In this document: positions 11,473 to 24,130 of the stretch, piece after piece | Layout: each line of letters opens with the position of its first letter | How positions within the stretch are numbered: the stretch's first letter is position 1 | From: Strongylocentrotus droebachiensis | Lineage: Eukaryota > Echinodermata > Echinoidea > Camarodonta > Strongylocentrotidae | NCBI GenBank assembly: GCA_035222895.1 | Contig: JAVYIG010001817.1 | Span: 1 to 64,000, forward strand | DNA: 64,000 nt | Direction: 5' to 3' | Program-made: the position numbers and the translations under genes | The notes under the pieces: model-generated | What the model saw: the letters and a program-made list of their open reading frames with translations, nothing else | Database searches by the model: none | What the model was told of the DNA's origin: nothing

Positions 11473-14400
11473 CTGTTTAACAACAAATAGGAACATTATA
11501 ATTAGCCTCTTAGCACGCGTGAAAAACCTTTATAAAATGGTACTTCCTGGCTTTAGAATACATACTGTTCACTCAAGACAAAAGAGGGACTCTTTTTCAT
11601 GGATATTCAATATCCACTTCTTCCCCCTTCAGCCCGTTCTAAACGACTTTTCCTTCCGCCCTAAAGAATAGGGTGCCGAGAAGGATTTTTTGAATTTAGA
11701 AGACAATTTTCAATATTCATTATAACTTCAATTAACTTAAAACACAGACCAAATATTCATTCTTTCATTCGGGCATATAGGTGGAACCCCCCAAAACTCA
11801 GATTACACTTGAATTGTTTACAAGCACATTTCATCCATGCGGAAAGTAGAATTTGACTGATAGGTATAAGAACAATGTAACTGTCACTGTTGTCAGTTTG
11901 CGCAACAAACAATGTTATTGTGTCTCTTTGATTAGCCTCGAGTCTTGACATATTTTGATATCTTTACAAGCGATTGTCTTTTCTTTTTTGTTCTACTTGC
12001 TTAGTTTGGGTAAATATAAAAAATACTTACGTTAATTAAAGTGTTTGTATGATCAACACGTCGCTGCCTACACTTGGCTGCAGCAAGCTTGTTCCTCTCT
12101 CGGCGAACTCGTCTCTTGTCTCGTTCTTCGGGCGATAACTATTTTAATAAACAAAACAAAAAATAACACATAATTACTCATATTATTCCATCTCTAAACA
12201 TGATTATAACTGCAAACTAAGAAAGGTCAAAATGTTCATGTAATTGTGAACAAAATCACTTAACTAGTCTTGATAGTAGGGTTCAATCAAAGTACTTCTA
12301 TGACGTATTTGGGTCGTGTGTAGTGAGATACGTACATGAATCTTCGACGTCGAGACTATCAACTATTGTATTTTCTCTCTTGACAAGTTAATGATTGATA
12401 AGCTTATCGCCTCTGCAAACAATTGTTTTCGTGAGATATCGCTCATCTTGATACGGGATAAACAATATTGAAAGGTGCTTTGAAATGGAAACTTTGTTTT
12501 TATTGAAACGACGGCCCGCGCCAATATTTGATAGACGGGGAGAACTGACATCTAAAAAGATTTCTCTCGCAGATTATACGTAATTTGTACACGTACATGT
12601 CCAATAGTTGTTGTTTTCCCCTCAAAGTATATATTTTTTATTACTAGCTTTCAAAGCATGAAAGACCTTGGCATCGGTCCACTAGATCGTGTCAGGGATA
12701 TTAACGTGATTGTTTGGATAGTACTAATGGTTGAATACAGAATGATTGGCATAAAGACCAAGCGTTCTGTTTCGTATGCGCCATGAAAAAGTATTTGAAT
12801 CATAACCATGTATAAACTGTGAATCTTAAGAGGACTTAATAAAAACGTGCGTGTTTGAATTCGCGTGTGATGTTGCTGGAGGAGAGCCAACACACATACG
12901 GGATACATCAATGAAATTTACAAAAGAGAGACACTTTTCCTTCCTACATTCTCCTAAACGTTATTGATGAGTTATATCCCCTGTACCCTTCACCCTTCCC
13001 CGGTTACAATAGTGCACTTAATTCTTGCGCTAGTCTTTGTATAACTTTCTCGAGCCCGAGCCCGACGCAAGGTGTGTAGCTAGTGACCACTGGTTGATGG
13101 GACAACTCTGCAGTTAGTACAACCTGCGACTCACAGGAAGCTAGGATTTAGACACATGTGAGTTTAACATAAGAATTGTCCAATTAACCAGAGTCAGGCG
13201 AATAGGAGTCATAGCGCCACGCGGTCTTGGCTTGCCCCCCTCCTTTACTATAAGCACTGCCCTGGTAAAAAAAAACTATGACTCATTCTGCCATTCTCTT
13301 TCGTGATTAAAACTTGCGGAAGTTTGTCAAATTTGAGGGGGGAAAAAACTTGGAGAGAGAGCTTTGGGGAATTAAACCCAGATAGTCACGTCTTCGAAAT
13401 AGGAAATGCACGCGTTTAATCTGTCAATATTCGTGACGCAAAGATGCCGTTTTATCCAGAATTAATCGCTGTTTACGAGTAAAGTTTGTGGTAATTGAAA
13501 TGAACAGAGTGAATACAAATGTTGATGCGTTTTAATTTCTTGCTCTATTTAGAAATGGGTGGAGCAGATAAAGTATACCACACATCATAAATTCATAATG
13601 ATAATTTAGTCTCTTCAAACTCCTTTTTATTTATTCCAAGAACCAATCAAATACGGAAGAGATAGATACGAGCCATCTTGTCTAGATCACTTCAAAATCT
13701 AACTTCCCTCCGCGGTATTTTACCCAAGGTTTGCAAACATTTAATTGGCGGTTGATTGCTAAAAGCCGATTATTCTGCAAGCCTTTTCAGGTCTACAAAC
13801 AAGAGAGTCCAAATAGTGTCACAATTACTTGTTTTACTTCTCGGTTTTCCCCTCTTTGGGGTTTCTTTTGAAGTGCTATTCAAACAACTAGTCAAGAGCT
13901 AAATTTGCTTTGGGGTAATTGAATCTAGCTTCGTTTCAGTTTATGGCTAAAGGTCGGTCTAACTTTTAACGAGAATATTGTGAAAAGGACATGAAATACC
14001 GACAAGAGAACAAAGGTTTTCTTTAGATGGGGTAAGTCGCTGGTGCGATAAAGTATGAGGAAACAAATTTCATGTTGCGAGACCAAGCGGTTTTCTTTTC
14101 GAAGGGAATGAAGTGGAACTAAGCCAGATACAACGGTTCTTTACAACTGCAAAGTGCCTGATAACAATCCTTGAAAATTGTCCTCTGTATTTACAAAACC
14201 AACACAGCCAGCGATTTAATTTCAAAATTTATGTAGAACATCTTGTAAACACTGTCTCAATTTTAAGTTAAGTTTGTCCTTCTAAAACGCATCTTATCAT
14301 AACCGATTTGAATGTATATTATTCATCTAATCTAAACTCTTCTTGCACCCCTTATCTACTTTTTACTTGTAATGAAAAATGAAGGAGTGCATGACTTACA

Positions 14401-16974
14401 TTTCTACTAACATCATCATCTCTGCCCCTTCTGCGTCCGCCTGTAGAAGGTGACATTCTGTACATATCCAAATCGCTCCTCTCCCTGACGATTCTTTGGT
14501 GAGGATGGTGTGGGTGTTGCCCCCCTAAACCACCCCCTCCCCGTACCACAGCGGGGGAGTGGTAACCGTTATGAGAAGAGACGGGTGGGGGCACGAAGCT
14601 ACCTCCATGGATGTTGTTGGGGTGTTCGAGCCAGGAGCCACCAGTCAGGGAGGTGGTTGGGGTGATGACTGAAGTAGGAATGGCATTAGGTAACGAGGTG
14701 ACATGGCTGCTGATGCTTGGTGCATAGCTTGAAATGTCCATGATGTCTTCTGACGCGGTATAATCCTGAAAGATAAAAAGGTAGACAATTGGTTTAGGGT
14801 TGATTGCAAAAGGTTAACCATCTAAAACAAAATAAACACATGCAGATGGGGAGAAACATAGCAGTGTCAGGAAGACTAGGTTATTCTGAGGATGAAGATA
14901 ACCTGGAGAATTGAAAGAAGACAGACTTGTGACTAAACACTCACTGCTTCCACTTTGACGAGCTTGGCCGATGGGTACATAATAGCCCGGTGATACATGT
15001 TAGCTCACCTAATCCTAAGCCCAAAAGCCTTCAGCTGACAAAGAAAATCCTCGAAAATGCAACAAATAGATCCCTTATATTCCAAGTAAATATATCCAAA
15101 CTCGATTATCGAGATAAAAGCTAGCGGTTTCAAAGATGTCCTGTTCTACACCCTCACAGTTGAGAAGGGGAGGAGCGACCTGTTTGAGAGCGTGGGCAAG
15201 ACTAACCATGATTGCCGCGAGTTCAGGATTTTTGTTGAATTCCGAGTCAGTGTTTGGTTCTAAGTAGAATAGCAACACAGACTCTACAAGCGGAAGTCAC
15301 ATCAGGCCGATCAGGGACTAACATATCGCTTGACACGGGAACGTTGTTAGTTGAGCGTTTGCCAGAAACTTCAAGATTGGTCGCAACCATGCCTTTTTAT
15401 TTTTTGAATGATACAATTTTGTTGATGCAGTCGGATTGTTTGAATTATGTTTATGAGAAAGGGTCTGTATAATATAAGACTAAGAACATTCCCCCTCACG
15501 AGAAGAAGGAAACTTATCGGAAGTTCATGACAGTGACGGGGCCAAGAGTCTGCAACGGGTGACGCCAAGAGCGAGGCAGAATACATTGGAACCCTTACTC
15601 ATTCTTTCCGATCTAACAATTTTGCCTACTTATCTTTCTTCTTCTTCCTCTGACTGTTTACATGTATGATGTAAGGTCTTATTTTTATTTTTGTTATCAT
15701 TTTGTCATAGTTTGATTGAAATACAGATTATAGAACAGAAGAACATTTATCACATCATTATCATATACCTTTTTTCAAGCTGGTTGTGTAATACTATCCG
15801 CTAAAAACACTGATTACAATCCCAACAACAGATTTAAATCTCAGATACAGTTTGTTTTTCACGCCAAAGTGCGATCTACCATGTCAACTGCATACATTTA
15901 GCTGTTAATACATTTCACTATACAATTTGGCCACAAAAGTGCTCTTTGAGCTCGCTCTGTGCATAATGGCTGAGCTAAGCATGTAAGGGTTTTTGTTGAA
16001 TAGGGTTCACAGAGCATTGTAGATAGGTCACAAGAATTGAAGGGAATATGGCGAGATCGAGGTCGTTCTTATAATGCACCTGTTATGCAGCACACAACGG
16101 GTTGTCTGCCCAGTTAGGAGCAGACGTGCGACGCGACATGATCTGGATAGCACTGCATACCTTGCTACGGCCCTGGGAAACACGCACATTTTTTGGAGTT
16201 GTCTAAAAAAACGTCAAATGCTTCAATGTCTGAGCTGTCTTTCTCGGACAGTATCGACATTCTACTGATTGCTTATATCATTAAAAGAATACCATCCAGT
16301 CTCATCCAATGTGGTAATTCTGATGAATCATCAAAATCTTTCATCAAACATAAACACGGACATGATGGAGATTAATTTTTTGTTAAGAGTTTTATGAAAA
16401 ATTGCAAAAAGATATATCAATTCAAGTCATGAAATGTAAGCTTTCCGCTCGCCTCAGAACTAGAATGCAATAAGAGAAATTCTAGAAATGATACTGAATG
16501 AGTTTATCCATGGTTAAGTTATTCAGTATACATGATCATGTGATGATACTTGACGGGTATAATAATGTCAGTAATGTTTCCTATCGATGGGCTATATTTT
16601 AACTAAAATCAGTTCTGTGGAAGTTGAATTTATAAAGTTATTTGAATTAAAGATCTGAAATGAATAATACTTATGTAAATAAAGCGTTTGAGCGACTTGA
16701 AATAAAAATAGCTGCATCATATCGCTAGTAATATATCGCATAGGCGTAGTTGTATTAGGCATGATGGGAAGGGGTGATGCGGCATCCGCCATCATCCTCC
16801 TCCTTATCTGATCGCATCCCCTATAAACCCACCCTTACTCTACCACCACCATCACCATCATTCATACACGCCATTACAACTAACCTCACTGGTAGCGGGC
16901 ATACAACCAGACGCCATAGTAGTCAACAGATCTTGAATACCATCATCGGCAGGCATATTGATCGTTGGGTACAT
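11062..16974 (-). CDS. fos: Fos-family bZIP transcription factor (four coding exons)
   Basis: Joined exons 16974-16885, 14765-14400, 12138-12031 and 11472-11062 encode 324 residues, close to vertebrate Fra-2 in length. All introns are phase 0 with GT/AG borders. The order is a short N-terminus, a region with an IPTSVIT block resembling the Fos IPTVTAI motif, the basic region [16 protein letters not shown] (about 164-179, with the conserved redox cysteine C175), then a zipper with leucines at 186, 200, 207 and 214 but tryptophan at 193. LEFILEAH follows the zipper, as in Fos proteins. The 108-bp third exon, and the intron just before the ETE of the zipper, match the vertebrate FOS gene layout as I know it. 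Fos dimerises with Jun on TGA(C/G)TCA sites in the nucleus. The start is the first in-frame ATG after an in-frame TAA at 17088-17086. I am confident of the family; the ortholog group (Fos versus Fra) is not resolvable, since invertebrates usually have one. Confidence 0.93.
12031..12138 (-). CDS. fos: fos coding exon 3 (basic region)
   Basis: Exactly 108 bp between an AAAATAG acceptor and a GTAAGT donor. It encodes [26 protein letters not shown] and the first zipper leucine. This is the DNA-contacting part of the protein and the most strongly conserved segment in the window. Confidence 0.95.
12139..14399 (-). other. fos intron 2
   Basis: A 2.26-kb intron with no recognisable exon or repeat element. 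It contains an AP-1 consensus TGACTCA at 13279-13285, a plausible intronic autoregulatory site. Confidence 0.7.
14400..14765 (-). CDS. fos: fos coding exon 2
   Basis: Acceptor CTTTCAG precedes GATTATACC; donor GTAAGT follows an AAT codon. The 122 codons are rich in Ser, Pro, Gly and His, include the [12 protein letters not shown] block, and end with [10 protein letters not shown], the polar lead into the bZIP seen in Fos proteins. Confidence 0.9.
14766..16884 (-). other. fos intron 1, with an unexplained open segment
   Basis: A 2.12-kb intron. Around 15075-15278 the minus strand has a 67-codon open stretch with balanced amino-acid use (for example [17 protein letters not shown]). It has a possible acceptor (TTCTACTTAG) and a GTTAGT donor after an ATG codon. 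Splicing between these sites would not keep the frame with exon 1, so I leave it uncalled as an exon. Confidence 0.6.
16885..16974 (-). CDS. fos: fos coding exon 1
   Basis: Thirty codons starting [12 protein letters not shown] and ending in a GAG codon before the donor GTTAGT (16884 downward). The ATG has G at -3, is preceded by an in-frame stop, and the upstream frame has no other ATG. The start resembles the short MYQDYPG-type N-terminus of Fra-2. The reading joins exon 2 in phase 0. Confidence 0.75.
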
Positions 16975-17440
16975 CACAGATTTAGAATTTTCTCTCTTAA
17001 TTCTCGGGTCTTCTTGCGCTGAAAATCCCCGGGTTCGTGTATCAGTTGAACTGCGAATTGAATGAGATATCGAAAGTGAACTTCCTTAGTGACGAATAGC
17101 TACCGCGGCTGCGAATTGTGGTCTCTCTTTTTCTCTGAGATCAAGCGATGACTAGTATATGAGTCACTGGTATGAGCGTACAGGCGATCTATGGGGTGTT
17201 CCTGATAGCCATGCGCATTATATGCTCGCGAGCTAGCGCGAGTGGAGGGCTACAAGCTATTTTTAGAAATTGACGAATGAGTATATGCAGTCGAGCTCGC
17301 TCGCTCGCATGTCCGTGCTTGATATAGGAGCTGACTTCAAGCACTAAATTCGATGTCGATAATGTATGAGTGAGCTCTGCACACTACACGCTAGGTCGAC
17401 CTCATTAATATATCCTCATCCACCAATCGGTGGTCGAAAG
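16975..17440 (-). other. fos 5' UTR (approximate)
   Basis: Lies between the predicted start site, about 30 bp below the TATA-like element, and the start codon. The upstream limit is an inference. An AP-1 consensus TGAGTCA sits at 17160-17166. Confidence 0.45.
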
Positions 17441-17459
17441 AGAGAAGAAACATGCATTT

Positions 17460-17745
17460 ATTCGTAATTTATAGATTATGAAAATAAGAATATGCTACAA
17501 CAGAATGGAACATTCCAGCTCGGAAAAGCTTATGAATATGCATGAACCATCCGGTGTACGTTGTGTCAATACAACGGCCGTGACGTCACAAATAAACAAT
17601 TTGCATTGCGACCTGAAGGTCAATTCTTCGGCAGCCAATCAGAGAACAGCATCAGATAACGGTTGATTGTGACGTAGCACTCCGGTGTGCTTTGTTTACT
17701 CGCCGTTTCCATAACAGAGACTGGTTGTATTGGAAAACACGTGTA
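17460..17745 (-). promoter_or_regulatory. Probable fos promoter: TATA, CRE, CCAAT
   Basis: On the minus strand a TATA-like CTATAAAT lies at about 17466-17473. About 110 bp upstream is a perfect palindromic CRE, TGACGTCA (17581-17588). Next come a CCAAT box (17634-17638), a CRE-like TGACGTAG (17670-17677) and an E-box CACGTG near 17739. CREs are known control sites of vertebrate FOS. I did not find a clear CArG/serum response element nearby. Confidence 0.5.
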
Positions 17746-20700
17746 TACACTAGCTTGGTTTTCACTATTTACTATTAAAAACAATGTTTATTAGAGGAGA
17801 ATTCAATACCAAGTATAAGGAAGATCGATTGTAGATCAACAACAAAAACATCTGATGGGTGAAATCGCTTCCGGTTTTTTTCTTCTCCCTTTTCTATTGG
17901 TATTTTTCAAAGGCATCTGATTTGCAATAATTATCATAAATTTGGAATGGGTTGATGTATTATGCAAATGTATGAGCGTGATGCCTATTATAATAACCGT
18001 CTCATTAAAATGAAACTGCCTGAGAAATTAGGAAATGTCCATCGAATTTATATAAAAATAAACTGTATATATTTACGCATTAGGACATTTTCTTTCAAAT
18101 AACTCATTCTTTTTCCCACAAAAAGATTTACATACTCTGTTTTATTTCTGTAATGCTGTTTATTTAAAAGGAATTTATAGATGCCTTGGCGTCATATGAT
18201 ATACAATTATCATTTCATATGCACATAGTTAATTACATGTAAGTATACAAGTGAAAACTTACTTAAGAATATTTTTTTTTTAATACAGTACTCATTATAA
18301 TAATTCTAACGATCATAATTATAATACAAGTACAAATAAATTTAGAAACATTACCAATTTTAAACCTTTTGTTCTTTCGGCAAGTAAATTTATTCCACTT
18401 GTTTCTAAAAAAGAAATGCTAAAATAAAATTAGCTTAACAATGAAGAAAAAGGTAAATAAAAAAATAATGAAAATTACAGGGAGAGAAAATACTATACGA
18501 TTATAAATGATTACCTAATGATTCTTCCACAAATAAATTTAACTTTTTAAAAAGCCAACAAATTGATTATGCAAATATTGTATTCCAGTTGTGACGTGGG
18601 TGGACGGGTATATGACCGGCAATGTAATGGTACTCTGGTAGGCGTCTTGGTTTATACTGGTCCTGCCTTGCCAACTACACTTTCACTATATGGTTCTGAC
18701 ATCAATTCGTCAAAAGAATGATGAGGATTTCCGGTGAAGAAGAGTTTACCCTTTCAAGAAAACGAAATTAGATGAAAGGAACAACTCGTCCCACCCTGTG
18801 CCAATGAAACTATTAACCTATCATGGTAGGGCGATCGATGAACTTGCCGAGAAGATCTATATACCATACGGGCTATTCGGCGAAAACCTGATTGATGGTA
18901 TTATAAGCGTGGGGGATACCAGAGCGCGTGCTGATTTACTACGTTGTTATTAAACAAAGCCATTCACGCGGGCTTTCTCAGAAACCATGAAGGAGCAGAG
19001 TCATACCGGTCGATCCTCCTTCTATTGTTCTATGGTGATGCCCCATACCACCAAGCGAAGCATGGGCGTGGTCGGCCAGAGGCGAATATAATACCCCCCT
19101 GATGACTCATCTATCGGTAACCTTGAGGGATTCCCTCGCAATGCCTCGAATTCTTCGCATTCTATGCCTTTCTGTCATTGTGTGTGTGTCACCAGCCCAC
19201 GTGTTATATAACCATTCTTCGCTGATTAACCATCAACAATTATGAATTGTGTGCATCAATGATCACTATTTCATTAATATTTGCTTCATTATGAATAGAG
19301 AGGGTGGGGTTAAAAGGCGTATACGAGCACACGCCTACAATAGTCATCTTGTGGTTATGGTGGAACAGTTTCATAAACCGACACTAGAATAGAAAGCTTG
19401 ATGATATGAACACGCATCAGAACTGAACATCATAATGAGATCAGTAGTATGGCATCCACTTTGTGATTCCAAATTTTATTTGTAATTATAGGCTGAATAC
19501 TAATATGGGCGTTCCCACATGGGCGGTAAACGAAATACAGAGATGCTTTTGCACCGTAACGCCATCAAATGATACTACGCTCCCATAAAATTATATGACC
19601 ATTTTTAATACCAGGTTACACAATACTCATGCTATCATGTGACAATATGAAAAATTATTAACTAAATTATTAATACTATTTTTTCAATGTAGCGCTCTAA
19701 AATGATAAGTATATGCCTGTCAACGGAAATGTTCAAAGAATTCGGTAAATTTTGTGGCTTCGAATCATTAATGAGTCGTCTTGAGAAATGATTTACACCA
19801 AATAATATTCTCCCGGAAGAGCATCTTTGTTTTTTTTGTTTTTTGCGAATTTTTGCTATGTAAACTTTCCAAATTCCTTTTCAACAACAAATTAAAAGAA
19901 AAATGGGAAAAGAAACCATGATATGCTCACGCGGTCACGCCAAATGATTACAACTCACCAGAACTGGAAGTTGATTCTACTATCAGTTTAGTGTACAGTA
20001 GACTATGCTGGATGCTGATGTATTATGTATTATGACTACCCGACCACTTCTACTTCCAATATTTATAAGTATCGAAACTAATTATTTGACCCAAAACAAA
20101 CCGGGTACACTATCTTCCGATACAAAGTTCAAATAACCGGAATGGTTTCACTATAATGTGCTTCAAGAAAAAAAAAAAAAAAAAAAGCAATTCATTATTT
20201 GTTTACTGTTTCCTGATGTATGAGATCAGCGATGGAGCATGTGTGTGTCCAAACGTTGAAAGGGCATCGCTATCATGGGGGGGGGGGGGGGGGGTTGATT
20301 TATGAAATTTGAATTAAGAAGACAACAGAGCGAGGGTGTAGGCGGTTTTGTTGATGCGGAACCCATTGTAAATTAGCCCAGCTAATTGATCAATTAAAAT
20401 ACTTTGCACTGTTGCAAAAGTCGCAATTATTATATTTACGAATCATCCATGCAAGAAGAAATTGTTATGATTATATCGTGGCTTTTATGCACATAAATTG
20501 CTATCGTTTCGAATAATACATCGATGCATACATAATCATAAAATAAATAATTATATTTTGGTATAGGCCTACGCTGGCCGTATTCATTTGCAGAATTTGT
20601 TGTTGTTGAAAGTAATAGTAGATGAAGTTAGGTGAATCGTTAAATATATTGTTTTAGAACATTAGAAATATAATCCTTAAAATTTATATAAAATTATGAA

Positions 20701-20867
20701 TGTTTAGTAAGAAGACAATTAATAATGATTTTGAAATATTATAAAGACTATTATCCCATTATCACATATATCTTCATACCTATATATATACCCAGCACCT
20801 ATCTCCAGAGTTTCATAGTAATCAAATGCCTTTTCAAGTAGTTGTCTTTCTCTCGAATGAACCTCAC

Positions 20868-20901
<34 letters not shown>

Positions 20902-21094
20902 AACCCATTGACTACTGAATTCTCTCATTCTCATATAGGCTTTATACATGGACCATCCGGTTCCAGTAGGCAAAGGTTTAAAACTATCATCGAGTAACTT
21001 CAGGCCAATGTGCTAATGCAGTAATGTTTGCTTTGAATTTTGCTTTGAATTGTCATACCGAATTCCGTCTAATAATACATTCAATACTTAAAAT
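17746..21094. other. Intergenic upstream of fos, no gene recognised
   Basis: AT-rich sequence with an A19 run (about 20167), an 18-G run (20277-20294) and a (GA)n at about 20872-20899. An AP-1 consensus is at 19103-19109. The moderately GC-richer segment 18.6-19.2 kb could be regulatory, but no exon is supported. Confidence 0.4.
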
Positions 21095-21290
21095 TGAAGT
21101 TAAGTTCTGGTCGTGCGATTGCATTGTGAAAGAAACGGGGTGGAATCGAGCAGAAAAATGCAGCATAATTATTGGTCTGTACTGCAAGGTTCTGGATTCA
21201 TCTAAATAATAAGAAAGTTGGCCCAGTCTTGGTAAAAAAGAAAAAGCACTGTTCACAGAAAGATGTATATGGGACTACACAAACAGCTTT
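21095..21290 (+). repeat. Partial copy of the TTAA-flanked MITE at 33052
   Basis: Shares CATGCGATTGC-like and GTGAAAGAAACG blocks, then GTACTGCAAGGTTCTGGA and TGTATATGGGACTA, with the left half of the 33-kb element. The left junction is TTAAGTTCTGG. The right end is not recognisable. Confidence 0.65.
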
Positions 21291-22150
21291 TCAGGGAACA
21301 TTTTTATTCTGATGTTCTTCCACACTTGCATAATAACAATGATAACGCTCACAAATTAATGTACACCTCTCCCCAGAAATCAAGCTTCTCTTTAAAGGCA
21401 TCGTTTAACAATATTAAATCTGAGATGCACGGCCCTACGTATTATCAGTGTCTGTGAAATGGTGTAATATTGAAGCCCTAACAAAATCGCGCTTTAAAAT
21501 GATCAAGAAGTGCCTAAAAAAGTAAACATCTTTGAGTGACCGGTTTTACCATACTCGATTTACCCAATAGACTGTAGTGTTATAAAACCGTTTGGCAAAC
21601 GGTTTTCATTTTTTTTTAAATTCCAATCATAAATATCTTGACAATCAGACAGGCGATCGGCTTGTAAAAGTCATGGGGTTTCTGACTGACCTAAGGTTTA
21701 TAATTATCATTGCAGCATGAGCTAAATACAGGATTTTGTTTCATAATCTGAGACAAAGTTACCGGATCCCTTTAAGTATACAGAAACAATAGACGAAAAA
21801 TGTTACACTGAAGCCAACATGCTAAATGTAGCTTTATTCCATTTTTTGTTTTTGTTTCATTACACACCCTGTTCTTAGGGAAACATGAATTGGAGCTTCA
21901 TGGAGAGTTGTACCTGTCTGGTATGAACCGGAAGAGGAACGGTGTCGTTTCCGGTATATACCAGCTGGTATCATTATACAATACGTACAAACTGGGTTAG
22001 TGCTGAATAAATTTGGTTATTGAAAAGAACATTCTATTCCACTCTCAATAATAAAAATTCGTACATACTTATGATATCAACAATATGATAGCGCACAATG
22101 GAGATAGGGGCTCAATGAGTAGAAGCTTATGCATGATATTATAAGATCCA
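21291..22150. other. Intergenic, no gene recognised
   Basis: AT-rich sequence. It may include decayed remains of the preceding element, since ACCGG and CCCTTTAAG blocks recur, but no boundary is supportable. Confidence 0.35.
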
Positions 22151-22169
22151 ACACAAATACATGTTTTTG

Positions 22170-22379
22170 ACTATTTATTTCATACAATTATTATTATTAT
22201 TACTATTTTTCAAATTAATAAATCGATTTATTCATCATTATCATTATTACTTTTATTATTATTATTATTATTTATTTATTTATTCATTTACTTATTTTTA
22301 TTTATATATATTTTGTTGTTGTTGGGGGAGGTGTATAACCCTCCACACCACTTTGCCCCTCTCCCTCCCCCATCCTCGC

Positions 22380-22415
<36 letters not shown>
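22170..22415. repeat. TTA/TTTA-rich tract followed by (CT)n
   Basis: Imperfect TTA and TTTA repeats (22185-22310), then GT-rich sequence and a (CT)n microsatellite at about 22380-22412. Confidence 0.8.
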
Positions 22416-22416
<1 letters not shown>

Positions 22417-22674
22417 CTTCGGAGTGGTTTTCCTGCTTCCTTAACAATAATTTATGATAAAATTGTACTAATGTCCAATAAATCACAAAATCGATTATTT
22501 ATTTCATTCCTTTCTTTTATTTCATCTTTGTTCGTTTTCTTCTCTCGTATTCCTCTTTCCAACTTTTGGCATTTTGGAAAGATTGGAATACCTCCTTAAC
22601 ACACCTACAACACACCCATCCTAACCACACACACCCATCCAGCCACACACTTTTTTTCTCAACTTTTCCACAAA

Positions 22675-23480
22675 CACATTCACACACACACACGCACACA
22701 CACACACACACACACATTCTCACATCAGGGCCTTTGTGGGGCACCTGATTGTGGGGTATTTCTGTGCGTTCCAGATATACCTTGTGGTCCCCTACTAGTG
22801 GGGTATGTACAACCTGGCGATAACAACCCGGCGGTGTGCTTACGATGTTACCATAAAAAAGTGTGCAAGTTTTAGCACACGCTCACAAAAAGTCATTTAT
22901 GGGGTACCACTTCTAATGCCCCGCAGGGCATAGGACACCGAATATACAGTCATTTGAAAGACTTTACTCTGTGGGGTCCTGAAAAAATACCCCACAAAGT
23001 AAAAATGCCTCACAAGGGGTATGTGAAGCGCACATAAAACCCCACAAGAATGCTGAGGTGAGGACACACACACACACACACACACGCACACATTCTCACA
23101 TCAGGGCCTTTGTGGGGCACCTGATTGTGGGGTATTTCTGTGCGTTCCAGATATACCTTGTGGTCCCCTACTAGTGGGGTATGTACAACCTGGCGATAAC
23201 AACCCGGCGGTGTGCTTACGATGTTACCATAAAAAAGTGTGCAAGTTTTAGCACACGCTCACAAAATGTCATTTATGGGGTACCACTTCTAATGCCCCGC
23301 AGGGCATAGGACACCGAATATACAGTCATTTGAAAGACTTTACTCTGTGGGGTCCTGAAAAAATACCCCACAAAGTAAAAATGCCTCACAAGGGGTATGT
23401 GAAGCGCACATAAAACCCCACAAAAATGCTGAGGTGAGAGCACACACACACACACACACGCACACACGCACACACGCACG
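22675..23480. repeat. Near-identical 376-bp tandem duplication bordered by CA repeats
   Basis: Two almost identical copies start at CACATCAGGG (22721 and 23097), giving a period of 376 bp. Each copy is separated or bounded by a (CA)n/(GCACA)n tract (about 22680-22715, 23063-23092 and 23440-23480). The unit is full of GTGGGGTA and its complement TACCCCAC, as in GTGGGGTATTTCT and AAATACCCCACAA. The low divergence points to a recent duplication, probably by slippage or unequal exchange at the CA tracts. Confidence 0.9.
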
Positions 23481-23540
23481 CACACGCATACTGAATCAAA
23501 GTGTATTTTTCAATTAATCGACTTGATCCAATATTCATGC

Positions 23541-24130
23541 ATCAAGTTCAAGTTCACTTTATTCAATACTTTCATTAAAAATATACAAGGAAAACAAACA
23601 TATAAAAGTTAGAATATAATACATGTATCAATATATAACATGAGGATAACACAAGTGGAGAAGACATAATGGACAAGGGAATTTTTTTTTAAACATGTAC
23701 ATTAATGAAAGTATTATTTTGGAGACTAGACAGGAAGGCTGGGCCTTATTTAAAAGTCTGTCTCCAGTAATTGTATAAAAAACTAAGTACATTATTTAAA
23801 TTTTGTATTTGTTATAAAAAGGAAGAAAAAAAAAGGGGGAAAAAAAATTGCATTCACACATACACTCTCTCCCATACACACCAACACATACTTTTCTGTC
23901 TGATGAACATTAAGAATACAGGTTATTGCACTATTGAGTATTGTCTTAACAAGTACAGTTTAAATTTTCTTTTAAAACTATTTAGTGATGGACTCAGTCG
24001 ACTATCTATGGGTATGTCATTCCAAATTTTTGGACCCCTGAACAAAATTGTATTTTGGGAAACTAGTGTCCTTACTCCTGGAATATGAAAATTATTTAAA
24101 ATCCTGGTCTGTTTTAAATCCCTACTTTAT
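23541..24130 (-). mobile_element. 5'-truncated non-LTR retrotransposon (CR1/L2-like) 3' end
   Basis: On the minus strand a frame ending at 23923 encodes the C-terminal tail of a LINE reverse transcriptase, with NNFHIPGVRT, FRGPKIWNDIP and SLNSFKRKFKLYLL. These match the usual RxxxxxxS...RGP-IWN-LP...SFK--LK-YLL pattern. The 3' terminus ends TTGAATAAAGTGAACTTGA(ACTTGA), the short repeated tail typical of such LINEs. An in-frame stop upstream and the small size show it is truncated and dead. Confidence 0.75.

Noticed and set aside
11037..11490. Overlapping long open frames on both strands across fos exon 4
   Set aside because: They are shadows of the zipper-encoding frame, which alone has splice sites and family match.
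14352..14399. Extending fos exon 2 past the GTAAGT donor to the next stop
   Set aside because: The Fos-like sequence ends at the donor and resumes in phase at exon 3.
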